From an uncultured Bacteroidales bacterium (GTDB taxonomy: Bacteria; Bacteroidota; Bacteroidia; Bacteroidales; Marinilabiliaceae), in assembly GCA_945607565.1 (NCBI GenBank), contig CALYZD010000002.1:1-63417 (forward strand): a DNA stretch of 63,417 nucleotides. Reading direction: 5' to 3'. The position numbers were made by a program, and so were the translations under genes. Shown here one piece after another: positions 22,430-32,077 of this stretch (its first letter is position 1; each line of letters opens with the position of its first letter). A model generated the notes under the pieces. The model did not search any database, was not told the DNA's origin, and saw nothing but the letters and a program-made list of their open reading frames with translations.

Positions 22430-24296
22430 TGTTTTTATTAATCGACTCATAAATGAGCTCGTGAATCCGGCCACGGATATTCATTTTCGTCAAGTCGCGG
22501 TTGTAGACGTTCGGATGAATCCGATTCGACAAAAAGATATAAATCATATCGTACTCAGGATCAATCCAAAACAAGGTTCCACTAAAGCCGCTGTGCCCAT
22601 ACGACGATTCCGATGCCATGCATGTCACCGGGCTTTGGGCGCCGTTTTTGGTTTCCGGCTTGTCAAATCCCAAACCACGACGATTGTCATTGTTTTTTCT
22701 GGAAGTAAACATCGAAATTGTTGCACTGTCAATAAATTGAATCCCTCCGTAAGAACCGTTGTTTAGCAACATTTGGCATATTTTCGCAACGTTGTTGGTT
22801 GTTCCGAACAATCCGGCACAGCCGGCAAAGCCTCCCAAAACGGCCGTCGTCGGGTCGTGCACAAACCCTCGTATCAAATCGTGGCGGAAATACGTATCGT
22901 TCTCAGTCGGAGCTATTTGCGAAATTTTCAGAGTCTTCCACGGATTGAAACATAATTTCTTAGCGCCAAGCGGATTGGCAAAATTTTCGGCAAACAATTT
23001 GTCAATCGTTTTGTTGTATCTTGCTTCAATCGCTTTTTGCAACAGTATGAAATTCAGATCGCTATAACGATATTTTTTCTTGCCCACAACCTCGTTTCTG
23101 ATTCGCTCATAAATCGAATCGCAGTATTGCTGCTTCATATACAATTGCGACGAAATTCGAATTTTGAACACGTCACTCGGAATGTTAGAAAATGCCGGTT
23201 TGAAGTAAATCGAATCGAAAACATAAAGACTATTGTCAATTTTTTTTGTGTATCCAATCTTCTTTTTATAACTATAAATCCGATTTCCATGCAACCTTGT
23301 AGAGTCGACAAAACAAAGCATCGTCGGTATCCCAGATGACAGACCGGACTGATGCAGAAGCAGTTCGTCAATTCTCAATTGTCGTTTGTCGGCAGGCACA
23401 TCTATGCATGAGCCCAATTCTGTCGAACAGTCGAGCTTTTTATCGTCAAAAGCCTTCATTGTCAGCAGGGTAGTGGCGACTCCTTTGGTCACAGAAGCCA
23501 AATCGTAAATTGTGCTTGCCGTGACAGGCTCACCGCTCTCATAATCCAGATGGCCAAAACCCTTGCTAAAAATGATTCTCCCGTGGCGGGCTACCAAAAT
23601 GTAGGCACCAGGCGCAGCTTTGTGCGAAATCATCTCATCTGCAATGCCTTTTATCCTATTTAAAACATCAGGATCCATATCTGCCACAAATGGCGGAGAG
23701 AATGCCAGTCTGGTTTTGGGTTGAGCCACGCCAAGATATTTGTTTCTCTTGAGTTGCATGGGCATTTTCTTGACTATCAAATCAATGCCATTGAACATAG
23801 CCTGCACGCATAAATCCGCATATATCGTTTCGTCAGACGGCAAGATGAAAATCGTCTTGAAAAACGTTGGCCAGTCCATCTGATCAAACTCAGATTTCCA
23901 GCCATCTGTCAACACCAAGATAAACTCAGTTTTGATATTTCTGATATTGATTTTTGAAACAATTTTAACCAGATTGCTCAGTTCTTCCGCATTGGAAACA
24001 ATTGCAACATAATGAGTTATACGATTACTACCTGCCAATACCGACGGGTGGGCATTGAGTACGTTGTCGGTATAGCGCGAAATGAGTTCGCAGAAATTTC
24101 CGTTTGCCTTGTGCCGTGCGTCAAAAACTCCTATTTCTGTCCGCTCTAAACTTGTAAAAGACTGATAATTTGTACTATAGCAAGCGATGGATTGCTCCTT
24201 TTTAAAATATTCTTCTTTTGAGTTTTCGGTTTTAGTTTGCGAATTTGATTGTAAACATAAAAATATGCTAAGGATCAGGCAAACAAGGTGTTTCAT
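22416..24296 (-). CDS. Secreted serine hydrolase (beta-lactamase-like) with vestigial GH3 C-terminal region
   Basis: A 626-residue exported protein (signal peptide to about residue 20). Residues 210-620 form a class-C beta-lactamase/transpeptidase-like domain: SVTK at 268-271, a YSD motif in place of YxN, and HSGFSGT near the end. Residues about 90-195 (VLTDGW..., then CVQAMFNGIDLIVKKMPMQL) resemble the tail of the GH3 C-terminal domain in the roughly 1000-residue GH3-serine-hydrolase fusions of Bacteroidota, but the GH3 catalytic barrel is absent. Likely acts on cell-wall peptides or amino-acid esters; the substrate is unknown. Confidence 0.85.
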   Translation of the reverse strand: MKHLVCLILSIFLCLQSNSQTKTENSKEEYFKKEQSIACYSTNYQSFTSLERTEIGVFDARHKANGNFCELISRYTDNVLNAHPSVLAGSNRITHYVAIVSNAEELSNLVKIVSKINIRNIKTEFILVLTDGWKSEFDQMDWPTFFKTIFILPSDETIYADLCVQAMFNGIDLIVKKMPMQLKRNKYLGVAQPKTRLAFSPPFVADMDPDVLNRIKGIADEMISHKAAPGAYILVARHGRIIFSKGFGHLDYESGEPVTASTIYDLASVTKGVATTLLTMKAFDDKKLDCSTELGSCIDVPADKRQLRIDELLLHQSGLSSGIPTMLCFVDSTRLHGNRIYSYKKKIGYTKKIDNSLYVFDSIYFKPAFSNIPSDVFKIRISSQLYMKQQYCDSIYERIRNEVVGKKKYRYSDLNFILLQKAIEARYNKTIDKLFAENFANPLGAKKLCFNPWKTLKISQIAPTENDTYFRHDLIRGFVHDPTTAVLGGFAGCAGLFGTTNNVAKICQMLLNNGSYGGIQFIDSATISMFTSRKNNDNRRGLGFDKPETKNGAQSPVTCMASESSYGHSGFSGTLFWIDPEYDMIYIFLSNRIHPNVYNRDLTKMNIRGRIHELIYESINKNKMAQ

Positions 24297-24312
24297 TGCA
24301 AACAGTCAGAAA

Positions 24313-24341
24313 AAAGGTTCCCCGGTACGTAGGGAACCTTT
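24313..24341 (-). terminator. Terminator of the map operon
   Basis: Perfect arms AAAGGTTCCC / GGGAACCTTT around a 9-base loop. On the reverse strand the hairpin is followed by T6, immediately downstream of the methionine aminopeptidase stop. It separates that operon from the serine hydrolase gene. Confidence 0.88.
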
Positions 24342-24347
24342 GAATTA

Positions 24348-25199
24348 TCAGTGAGTCAAGATTTCGAGACCAGTCTCGGTCATCAGGAAAGTGTGCTCCC
24401 ATTGTGCCGATGGCAAGCCGTCGCGCGTGGTGACCGTCCAGCCGTCTTTGCGATTCCATTCCACTTCATATCTGCCCATATTTATCATCGGTTCAATCGT
24501 AAAAACCATTCCGGGAACCAGCAACATACCGGTGTTCTTTCGCCCGAAATGCGCAACCTCCGGCTCTTCGTGGAACGCAAGCCCAACGCCGTGACCGCAC
24601 AAGTCGCGCACCACTGAATACCCGTTTTTTTCAGCGTACTGCTGGATTGCGTGCCCTATATCTCCCACAAAACTAAATGGTTTGGCAACTTCCATCCCAA
24701 TGTGCAGACATTCAAGCGTCACGTCAACAAGTCTTTTTTTCTCAGGCGTTGTTTCGCCGATTATGAACATTCGGGACGCATCAGAGTAATATCCGTTCAG
24801 GATAGTCGAAACATCGACGTTGATAATATCGCCTTCTTTTAATATGACATCCGCACTTGGAATTCCATGACAAACGACTTCGTTTATCGACGTGCAGACA
24901 CTTTTGGGAAAGCCTTCATAATTCAGCGGCGCCGGAATGGCTCCGTGACCGACCGTATAGTCATAAACCAACTGGTTAATTTCGAGGGTGCTCATGCCTG
25001 CTTTGATCTCTTTTTCAATAAGATCCAAAACACCTGTGTTTATCACTCCGCTTTGACGTATGCCCTCAATTTGCTCGGGGGTTTTCAGCAATTCTCTGCT
25101 CGGAACCAAATGACCGTTATTCTGAAAAGACAGAATTCTTTTATCCAATTCTGTCATGGGTTGGCCGGCTATAAGCCGCCAATTTCTTTTAACTCTCAT
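24348..25199 (-). CDS. map: Type I methionine aminopeptidase
   Basis: Removes the initiator methionine from nascent proteins. The 283-residue protein has the conserved type-I core: VCTSINEVVCHGIP, metal-binding Asp residues in INVDVS and YYSDASR, the His in GHGVGLAFHEEP, and metal Glu residues in FTIEPMIN and near the C-terminus (SAQWEHT). The N-terminal extension (RNWRLIAGQPMTELDKR) matches that of Bacteroidota homologues, which supports the start at 25199. That ATG overlaps the stop of the Ca2+ ATPase gene (ATGA), so the two are probably translationally coupled. Confidence 0.95.
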   Translation of the reverse strand: MRVKRNWRLIAGQPMTELDKRILSFQNNGHLVPSRELLKTPEQIEGIRQSGVINTGVLDLIEKEIKAGMSTLEINQLVYDYTVGHGAIPAPLNYEGFPKSVCTSINEVVCHGIPSADVILKEGDIINVDVSTILNGYYSDASRMFIIGETTPEKKRLVDVTLECLHIGMEVAKPFSFVGDIGHAIQQYAEKNGYSVVRDLCGHGVGLAFHEEPEVAHFGRKNTGMLLVPGMVFTIEPMINMGRYEVEWNRKDGWTVTTRDGLPSAQWEHTFLMTETGLEILTH

Positions 25200-27934
25200 T
25201 TTATTATATGTTGTTTTTTATACATTTTACTAACTAATCTGCAAATTTCGCCGACTATGAAAACGACTGACGTCGCGACAATAATTATTATCCAGTCCCA
25301 AAGCCTTATTGGCGTGACACTGAACATCTTGCCGCCAAAGTTGATTATTATCGCATGCACCAGCAGAATCATTATTGCAATGCTCACAAATCCTCTGCTT
25401 TTATTCATCGAATTTATTGCGCTGCGTTTTGATTTATATGCTTTTGCGTTGAACATGTTCCAAAATTGCATCATGACGAATATTGTAAAAAATAACGACA
25501 ATTCATAGTCTGTCAGACCGCCGGAATCTTTTTGGATTTTTCCGGACAAAACGTCCGACAGCGACTCAACGCTATAGTTGTCAAGCAAATTCAATAAGCA
25601 AAGAAGTATTGCAACAAACATCAGTCCGACGCTGATTATAATGGATACCATCTTTTTAGATACAATATTGTCAGAAGTTTTTCTGGGTTTTTCTTTCATC
25701 ACGTCATGATGTGGAGGCAATGACGCCAAGGCAATTGCAGCAAACGTGTCCATTATCAGATTGACCCACAGCATCTGAGTGACTGTCAGCGGCGACTCAT
25801 AGTCGCAAAACGAACCTATCAGAACAATCAGGCAGGCCGTGACATTTATCGTCATTTGGAATAGTATGAAGCGCTGAATATTCAGATACAGCGACCGCCC
25901 CCAAAGCACTGCGTTACAGATGCTTTTGAACGAATTGTCGATAATCGTGATTGCACTTGCCTCTTTGGCCACGGCCGTCCCGTCGCCCATCGAGAGGCCG
26001 ATCTGAGCGGCATTCAAGGCAGGCGCGTCGTTAGTACCGTCGCCCGTTACTGCCACCACTTCGCCATGCTTCTGGAGCATGCGAACCAGCCGTTCCTTGT
26101 CCATTGGCCTTGCACGCGACACGATTTTCAAATCATCAAGTCGTGCCAGCAATTCGTCGTCGCTGAGCGCGGAAAGTTCGGCGCCACTAATCATGCTTGC
26201 ATCGCAATCCGTTGGTTGCCAAAGGCCTATCTGCCGCCCAACCTCTTTAGCTGTCGCCGGTGTGTCGCCCGTAACAATTTTGATTTTTATACCGGCATCG
26301 ATGCACTCCCTTATCGCTTCGGGAACTTCCTCTCGAATCGGATCCGAAATCGACACTATTCCACTGAAAATAAGATTATTGAGCAGCAAATTGCCGTTGC
26401 TGTCGAAACACTCATTCTCATCTGTTACAATTTTATAGGCGAAGCCCAATGTGCGCATAGCCCTATTCTGACATTCGAGCAAAGAGGCTTCAATATCATT
26501 CTTGTAATCAGACAATTGCAAGCATTCGTTGCCACAGACATTGATCGCTGAGCAATGCTTCATCACAATCTCTGGCGCGCCTTTGACATAAAGTATTTTC
26601 TGACCGAGTTCGCTCGAACGGACCACCGTGGCCATATATTTTTTTTCAGTCGTAAAAGTGCTTTGGTAAATGATTTCCGAACTTCCGCGAACTGATTCAT
26701 AATCAATGTTTTTTTTCAATAACCACATCAAAAGTGCAGCTTCGGTAGGATTGCCGATAGGCTTGAACTTGGCCGAACTTCGGTCAATGTATGCTGTTGA
26801 GTTTATTGAAATATTCTCGATGATCTTCTTCGATTCCGAATCGTCAGATAAAGACTGGTTTGTGCCCAAACAACAGAAATTTGTTTGGGCGACCGTCATC
26901 TGATTTTGTGTCAAAGTGCCGGTTTTGTCGGTGCAAATTACGGTTGCAGCGCCCATGGTTTCGCAAGCGTGCATTTTTCGAACCAAGTTGTTGGATAGCA
27001 ACATATTACGCATACTCAGAGCTAAGCTCAAAGTGACGCTCATTGGAAGCCCTTCGGGAACAGCTACTACAATCACAGTCACGGCCATCATGACAGAATT
27101 TAAAATACAATGAGTCATGCCAAGCATTGTAACGGCTTCAGTTTCAGATAAGAAAATATAAATTCTGCCAAAAATTATCAGCCCTGCAATCACGTAACTT
27201 GCAATCGTTATCTGTTTGCTCAACTTGTCGAGCTGGATGTTGAGCGGCGTTTTAACATTGTTCTCGATTTGCGCGCCCTTGTAGACTTTTCCATATTCGG
27301 TGGCGTCGCCCACCTTCGTAACTCGCATTAAACCATGGCCTTCGATAACCGTAGAGCCTCGATAGACCATATTCGACGGATATGTCGCTTCACGGTCGTT
27401 GGCCGAGGGGATGAGCGATTTGTGCGCCATGGGTTCGCCCGTCAGGGAACTTTCGTTCACATTCAACGAAATTGCCTCAAGAAGTTCGCCATCGGCCGGA
27501 ATTTCGTCACCAGTATCTAATATAACTACGTCACCCACAACTATTTCCTGTCTTGACACTTCGGTCACTTTTGCATTTCTGATGACTTTGACCGCTTGCT
27601 CGTCGTTTGTTTTGTTCAGAATTTCGAACTTGCGTTTCGCATTCATTTCGAAGCAAAATCCCACGCCGACAGCCAAAATTATCGATATGAAAATGCCAAC
27701 CGGTTCCAGATATGCCGCTGTGGTTGCTGTTTTATGATAAATTTCATATGCAGCAACGCCAACAGAAAGAAACATGGCGACAATGAGAATGACTATAAGA
27801 GGATCGGTAAATTTGTTAAGCAACTCTCTGTAAATAGGCGTTTTGGCTGGAGGTGTCAGAACATTCGAGCCATGAAGAGAACGGCTTTCTGATATTTCCT
27901 CATCTTTTAAACCTTCAAAATAATGTTTTTCCAT
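25196..27934 (-). CDS. Calcium-translocating P-type ATPase (PMCA/SERCA type)
   Basis: An ATP-driven cation exporter of the P2 class, probably for Ca2+. The 912-residue protein is complete: actuator motif SLTGEP (about 163-168), M4 motif AVPEGLP (291-297), phosphorylation motif DKTGTLT with Asp336, TGD and TGDGTNDAPAL hinge motifs, and about ten membrane helices with a C-terminal cluster of four. The M4 PEGL signature supports calcium over Na/K. It is the first gene of a coupled pair with map. Start at MEKHYFEGLK. Confidence 0.92.
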   Translation of the reverse strand: MEKHYFEGLKDEEISESRSLHGSNVLTPPAKTPIYRELLNKFTDPLIVILIVAMFLSVGVAAYEIYHKTATTAAYLEPVGIFISIILAVGVGFCFEMNAKRKFEILNKTNDEQAVKVIRNAKVTEVSRQEIVVGDVVILDTGDEIPADGELLEAISLNVNESSLTGEPMAHKSLIPSANDREATYPSNMVYRGSTVIEGHGLMRVTKVGDATEYGKVYKGAQIENNVKTPLNIQLDKLSKQITIASYVIAGLIIFGRIYIFLSETEAVTMLGMTHCILNSVMMAVTVIVVAVPEGLPMSVTLSLALSMRNMLLSNNLVRKMHACETMGAATVICTDKTGTLTQNQMTVAQTNFCCLGTNQSLSDDSESKKIIENISINSTAYIDRSSAKFKPIGNPTEAALLMWLLKKNIDYESVRGSSEIIYQSTFTTEKKYMATVVRSSELGQKILYVKGAPEIVMKHCSAINVCGNECLQLSDYKNDIEASLLECQNRAMRTLGFAYKIVTDENECFDSNGNLLLNNLIFSGIVSISDPIREEVPEAIRECIDAGIKIKIVTGDTPATAKEVGRQIGLWQPTDCDASMISGAELSALSDDELLARLDDLKIVSRARPMDKERLVRMLQKHGEVVAVTGDGTNDAPALNAAQIGLSMGDGTAVAKEASAITIIDNSFKSICNAVLWGRSLYLNIQRFILFQMTINVTACLIVLIGSFCDYESPLTVTQMLWVNLIMDTFAAIALASLPPHHDVMKEKPRKTSDNIVSKKMVSIIISVGLMFVAILLCLLNLLDNYSVESLSDVLSGKIQKDSGGLTDYELSLFFTIFVMMQFWNMFNAKAYKSKRSAINSMNKSRGFVSIAIMILLVHAIIINFGGKMFSVTPIRLWDWIIIIVATSVVFIVGEICRLVSKMYKKQHIIK

Positions 27935-28035
27935 TGATTTATATCGTCTTAAGTGTTGTTGGCGTTGTTGACTACAAAATTATAAAATCAACAATGCGTA
28001 TAGGCTTAAAAAATGTAAAAGAAATTGCAGCATAG

Positions 28036-28638
28036 TCAGTTGCAAGTCAAATTTATTTGCTCAAACAACTTAGCGTATGCTTGAGCTTTCTTTTCGAGTT
28101 TGAGCGGATACGCCCTTGACGATGACGGCATTCTGAACAACGAAATCGCTTTGCCATCAACTTCAAAACCAACACGTTTGCCCACCTTCGGCTGCGCGAT
28201 TCCAAAATATTCCGCGCACAATTCAGACGACTTTCCACCAGTGCAAACAATTGATTTGCACTCGGGTAATTGACGTAAAAGTGACTTAATATCAGTCCGT
28301 TTGACAACTTTCAGGTCGCTATCCGAAGCCGTTCCCTTAGTGCGAATCACTTCCGCTGCTGTATCATAAAAAGCTATGCCGATGCTCGTCGCAAAATCTA
28401 TGATTTTAGTGCGATCAAACACTTTCTTTCCATCAACCTCAAAATGCTTCGCATCATCAAAAAAAACAAGCCCGAAAATTCTCCACATATCATTCTGAAA
28501 ATTAGGATAATAGAATTCCATCGACCAGCGTTCGCGACTTGGCGGAAAACTCCCCAAAAACAATGCCTTAGAATTCTGTGGCAAAAACGGCTGCAAAGGA
28601 TGCTTTTCTGTCATCATAACAATTGAATTTTTACGCAT
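28036..28638 (-). CDS. Uracil-DNA glycosylase superfamily protein
   Basis: A roughly 200-residue protein of the UDG superfamily, likely excising deaminated or mismatched bases. Visible signatures: the N-terminal LFLGSFPPS motif (like the GSxPG of families 2 and 6), FYYPNFQNDMWRIFG for base binding, and CTGGKSS / FRMPSSSRAY near the C-terminus, like the SPS loop. The exact substrate class is not certain. ATG starts exist at 28638, 28617 and 28614; homologues have only a few residues before HP, so 28617 is a good alternative. It is divergent from pgeF, with only about 27 bases between the starts. Confidence 0.8.
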   Translation of the reverse strand: MRKNSIVMMTEKHPLQPFLPQNSKALFLGSFPPSRERWSMEFYYPNFQNDMWRIFGLVFFDDAKHFEVDGKKVFDRTKIIDFATSIGIAFYDTAAEVIRTKGTASDSDLKVVKRTDIKSLLRQLPECKSIVCTGGKSSELCAEYFGIAQPKVGKRVGFEVDGKAISLFRMPSSSRAYPLKLEKKAQAYAKLFEQINLTCN

Positions 28639-28665
28639 CAATTTTCAAACAAATATCTATAAATT

Positions 28666-29472
28666 ATGGACATCTTTGCAAGGAATAATATTTTCGATGC
28701 AGATATGAACGACAGAATGTTCCCGCACTATAAGTTCTCGATCTTCGAACCATTTGCAAATAAGATAGTTGCGTTCACAACCTTAGGCAGCCAAGGCGTG
28801 CACACCGATCTGAACCTCCGAAACGAAAACGGACCGCAAAATAGGGTAGAGCTATCTCAGACAATTGGTTTCGACGTTGCACGGATGGTGACGCCGGAAC
28901 AGACTCATAGTTGCAATGTAGTCGCTGTGTCTGAGGAGGATGCGGGTAGGGGAGCCTTGTCGGTCGACTCGCGTATACCCGATACGGATGCCCTGATTAC
29001 AAATTGCAAAAACATTCCGCTAATGATTTTGACGGCAGACTGTGTTCCGATTGTTATGTACGACACAAAGAACAACGCAATTGCGGCAATTCATGCCGGC
29101 TGGAGGGGTACCATTGCAAAAATCACCATCAAAACAATCGAACTGATGGCCGAAAAATATGGATCTGAGCCCGAAAACATATATGTTGGCATCGGCCCGT
29201 GCATTGGCAAGCATTGTTTTGAAGTCGATTCGGACGTGGCAGAAAAGTTTGCAGAAATACCGGAATGCGTCAACTGGGTTGCGAACAGAAATAAGTTTTT
29301 GATAGACCTTCAAATGGCGAACAAAATATTCATGAACAAAATTGGCGTCCATTCGCATAATATTTGTACGATTGAAGGATGCACACATTGCAATCATGAT
29401 GATTTTTATTCCTATCGCAGAAATCCCGGCAATTCGTTTAGGATGGGAACTGGAATTGTGTTGTCGGCATAA
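28666..29472 (+). CDS. pgeF: Peptidoglycan editing factor PgeF (YfiH/laccase-domain family)
   Basis: A 268-residue copper/zinc-dependent oxidoreductase-like protein of the YfiH family, reported to help exclude wrong amino acids from cell-wall precursors and to resemble purine nucleoside hydrolases/LACC1. Metal-ligand motifs are all present: TPEQTHSCNV, LTADCVPI and IHAGWRGT, plus VGIGPCIGKHCFEV and CTHCNHDDFYSYRR at the C-terminus. An internal ATG at 28705 (MNDRMFPHYKF) could be the real start. It precedes the lipid-kinase gene by 46 bases, but a promoter lies between them. Confidence 0.92.
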   Translation: MDIFARNNIFDADMNDRMFPHYKFSIFEPFANKIVAFTTLGSQGVHTDLNLRNENGPQNRVELSQTIGFDVARMVTPEQTHSCNVVAVSEEDAGRGALSVDSRIPDTDALITNCKNIPLMILTADCVPIVMYDTKNNAIAAIHAGWRGTIAKITIKTIELMAEKYGSEPENIYVGIGPCIGKHCFEVDSDVAEKFAEIPECVNWVANRNKFLIDLQMANKIFMNKIGVHSHNICTIEGCTHCNHDDFYSYRRNPGNSFRMGTGIVLSA

Positions 29473-29489
29473 CATATATGTTATATTTG
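29461..29489 (+). promoter_or_regulatory. Putative promoter of the lipid kinase gene
   Basis: -33-like TTG at 29461-29463 and a full -7 box TATATTTG at 29482-29489 with 18 bases between, 29 bases upstream of the ATG at 29519. It overlaps the pgeF stop codon. Confidence 0.55.
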
Positions 29490-29518
29490 CATTAGGTTTA
29501 TATACGCGAAATCATACG

Positions 29519-30502
29519 ATGAAAAAAAAAGTAGTCTTTATCATAAATCCCAAGTCAGGCATCGGGAAAAAAAGTATCGTAGAGAAAGAGATTACTACCG
29601 AAATTGATACCGAATCGATTGATTTTGAAATAATTCACACAAAATATCGCGGTCACGCCAAAGAAATTGCCGAACGTTTTTCCGGCAAGACTGACGCTAT
29701 CGTTGCCGTTGGAGGTGATGGCACCGTAAACGAAATCGGCTCTGCCTTAGTGGGCTCGGAGACTGCGCTGGCCATCATCCCGGTCGGCTCGGGCAACGGC
29801 CTGGCCCGCGAATTGAACATTCCCTTGCGTACAAGTCAGGCAATATCCGTCATTAACAATATGTACACAAGGAAGATAGATGTCATGAAACTCAATTCAT
29901 ATTACTCATTAAATGTGGCCGGAGTCGGGTTCGACAGCTTTATAAGTCACAAATTTTCGACTGTCAAAAGACGCGGCCCACTGCAATACATGAGATTGAT
30001 TACACAAGAGTTTCCGGCCTACAAATCGCAAGAATACACGTTAAACATTGACGGACACTTCTTTAAGCGGAATGCTTTTCTGATAAGCTTTGCAAATTCG
30101 GCGCAATGGGGAAACAATATCCGCATCTCGCCAAACGCCCAGGTCGACGACGGCCTGATTGACGTCTGCATAGTCGCCAACTTCCCGAACTATGCCGTGC
30201 CGGCACTTCTGGTATCGTTGCTGGCACAAGCAATCGACAAAAATAAATATGACGAAATAATACATGCAAAAGAAGTGGAACTCATGAACGAAGAGCCGTT
30301 GCTTGGCCACGTCGACGGCGAACCGATTATGATAGAGCCACATAGCAAAATATCAATCCTACCGCTGAGCTTGAATGTGGTTGTCCCGGACGAGGAGTTT
30401 TTCAAAAGCTCCATTTTCAGCCCATTGCGTGAAATCATACCTCAATTTCAGCAATTCCAGCAACAAATATCACAATTCCCCTTCACCAAAACCAAGCAAT
30501 AA
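29519..30502 (+). CDS. Diacylglycerol/lipid kinase family protein (YegS/BmrU-like)
   Basis: A 327-residue soluble lipid kinase-like protein. The N-terminal DAGK catalytic domain shows INPKSG, the nucleotide motif VGGDGTVNEI and IPVGSGNGLARELNIP; the C-terminal beta-sandwich holds VAGVGFDS and LLGHVDGEPI. The frame is open 59 codons further upstream, through the pgeF gene, but the family begins at MKKKVVFIINPKSG, so the start is 29519. An A9 run follows the start codon. The lipid substrate (diacylglycerol, sphingoid base or other) cannot be told. It ends on a hairpin facing DUF3276. Confidence 0.9.
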   Translation: MKKKVVFIINPKSGIGKKSIVEKEITTEIDTESIDFEIIHTKYRGHAKEIAERFSGKTDAIVAVGGDGTVNEIGSALVGSETALAIIPVGSGNGLARELNIPLRTSQAISVINNMYTRKIDVMKLNSYYSLNVAGVGFDSFISHKFSTVKRRGPLQYMRLITQEFPAYKSQEYTLNIDGHFFKRNAFLISFANSAQWGNNIRISPNAQVDDGLIDVCIVANFPNYAVPALLVSLLAQAIDKNKYDEIIHAKEVELMNEEPLLGHVDGEPIMIEPHSKISILPLSLNVVVPDEEFFKSSIFSPLREIIPQFQQFQQQISQFPFTKTKQ

Positions 30503-30505
30503 AAT

Positions 30506-30546
30506 AACTTTATAGTTGACCGATAAAACGGCCGAACTATAAAGTT
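30506..30546. terminator. Hairpin between convergent lipid kinase and DUF3276 genes
   Basis: Perfect 12-bp arms AACTTTATAGTT / AACTATAAAGTT with a GC-rich inner part (GACCG...CGGCC). T-rich on the reverse-strand side, A-rich on the left. Confidence 0.65.
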
Positions 30547-30570
30547 AAATAACTGATTATAAATATTGAT

Positions 30571-30912
30571 TTATTCGGTTTCGGCCTTAGCGTCACCGAC
30601 ATTCTCATCGGCAACGAGAGGATTTGTCTGCTCACCGACGGGCTGAAACGAAACGGAATTGATTATGCTCAGCAATCCTGACACGAAATTCTCAAAATCT
30701 TCCTTATATAGGAAAATCTTATGTTTGTCATAAACAATATTGCCTTTTTCGTCTGTCATTTTCCTGCTTTCGGTGATTGTGATAAATCGGTCATTATTTT
30801 TTGTCTCTTTTTCGTCAAAAAAATATGTCCTTTTACCAGCTTTGACCGAAACTGTTTTCAACTTGCCGTCTTTAGTAAGTATTTTGCCGCTGCTTAATAA
30901 ATTGCCGTCCAT
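30571..30912 (-). CDS. DUF3276 (PUR-domain) nucleic-acid-binding protein
   Basis: A 113-residue protein whose core SVKAGKRTYFFDEKETKNNDRFITITESRK...KHKIFLYKEDFENF is the DUF3276 pattern. DUF3276 members adopt the PUR-alpha fold, and the Borrelia homologue binds DNA and RNA, so a role in nucleic-acid binding and gene regulation is likely. The C-terminal tail is acidic and low in complexity. The ATG at 30912 is preferred to an in-frame TTG two codons upstream. The 213 bases between it and nusB hold divergent promoters but no other gene that I can see. Confidence 0.85.
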   Translation of the reverse strand: MDGNLLSSGKILTKDGKLKTVSVKAGKRTYFFDEKETKNNDRFITITESRKMTDEKGNIVYDKHKIFLYKEDFENFVSGLLSIINSVSFQPVGEQTNPLVADENVGDAKAETE

Positions 30913-31060
30913 GACCAATAGTTGTGTTGATTAGTGTATTCCTTAATGATTTTCATCGACACAAAAATCTGTTTTTTTCATATCACAAACAAATCAATTC
31001 TGATATTTTCAAATCACCGGACATATAAAAAATAACGTTCACAATTTTTAGTGGTTTTCG

Positions 31061-31092
31061 TTGCCGTCGCTAAGGTAAAAGTGATACTTTTG
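31061..31092 (+). promoter_or_regulatory. Putative promoter of the nusB operon
   Basis: TTG at 31061-31063 and a full -7 box TACTTTTG at 31085-31092, spacing 21, 34 bases before the nusB ATG. Confidence 0.55.
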
Positions 31093-31125
31093 CGCCGTCA
31101 AAAACATAAACAAAGGTTCTTTAAA

Positions 31126-32067
31126 ATGCTAAGTAGAAGATTGCTCAGAGTGAAGGTGATGCAGACGGTTTATTCGTATAGCCAAAGTGGCGAGCAGACA
31201 CTCGATGCAGCCGAAACAGAATTGTATCACAGCATCTCAAAATCTCATGAATTATATCATGCTTTGCTGTTATTCCCAATTGCGTTAGCCGATTATGCAC
31301 AAAAACGCATCGAGGCAGGGCGCAACAAAATCAGGCCCACGGCCGATGAAATGAATCCCAATCTGCGCTTTGTGAACAACAAATTGATTGCGCAACTCCG
31401 TGAAAATGAATCTTTGCTGAGTTATGTCGATTCGACAGGCTTGTCGTGGGTTAACAACGAAGATTATCTTTCCAAATTTTTCAACAATCTCATCGCCTCC
31501 AAGTTCTACACCGACTATATGACCATGAGCGATGATAGCTACGAGGAAGATAAAAAGTTCATAATAAATCTGATTTCTAAGCGTTTGGCGTATGACGAAA
31601 TGTTCTACGAAACGATGGAGAACACGAGCATCTATTGGAACGACGAAATAGAATTCATCATAAGCATAGTTACAAAAACGCTTAAAGACTTCAATATCAA
31701 TTCAAAAGCTGACCAGCCATTGCTGCCCGAATTCAAGGATAAGGAAGACGCCTTGTTCGTGAAAATGCTTTTCCGAAATGCCATCGCAAACAATTCGGCA
31801 GCTTTGGAACTGATAAAAAAGTTCTCCCAAAATTGGGATGCCGAGAGAGTTGCGCTGCTCGATGTCATTCTGATAAGACTCGCCATGGCAGAAATCGAAT
31901 CGGTGCCCGACATTCCCGTCAAAGTAACTATGAATGAATACATTGAAATTTCAAAATACTACTCGACCGAAAAAAGTCATATTTACATCAATGGAATCTT
32001 GGAAAAGATCATCAATTATTTGGTTGAAAATAAAAAGATTTTGAAGGAGCGTTTGCCACAAGCATAG
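31126..32067 (+). CDS. nusB: Transcription antitermination factor NusB (long form)
   Basis: NusB binds boxA RNA with S10 in rRNA antitermination. The 313-residue protein is more than twice E. coli NusB, as usual in Bacteroidota: a lineage-specific N-terminal half starting MLSRRLLRVKVMQTVYSYS, then the NusB fold at about 200-305 with NWDAERVALLDVILIRLAMAE...VTMNEYIEISKYYSTEKSHIYINGILEKI. The frame is open 25 codons upstream, but the family start is at 31126, 34 bases after a -7 box. It leads the operon through to the TerB/DnaJ gene. Confidence 0.93.
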   Translation: MLSRRLLRVKVMQTVYSYSQSGEQTLDAAETELYHSISKSHELYHALLLFPIALADYAQKRIEAGRNKIRPTADEMNPNLRFVNNKLIAQLRENESLLSYVDSTGLSWVNNEDYLSKFFNNLIASKFYTDYMTMSDDSYEEDKKFIINLISKRLAYDEMFYETMENTSIYWNDEIEFIISIVTKTLKDFNINSKADQPLLPEFKDKEDALFVKMLFRNAIANNSAALELIKKFSQNWDAERVALLDVILIRLAMAEIESVPDIPVKVTMNEYIEISKYYSTEKSHIYINGILEKIINYLVENKKILKERLPQA

Positions 32068-32077
32068 CACATAAGCG

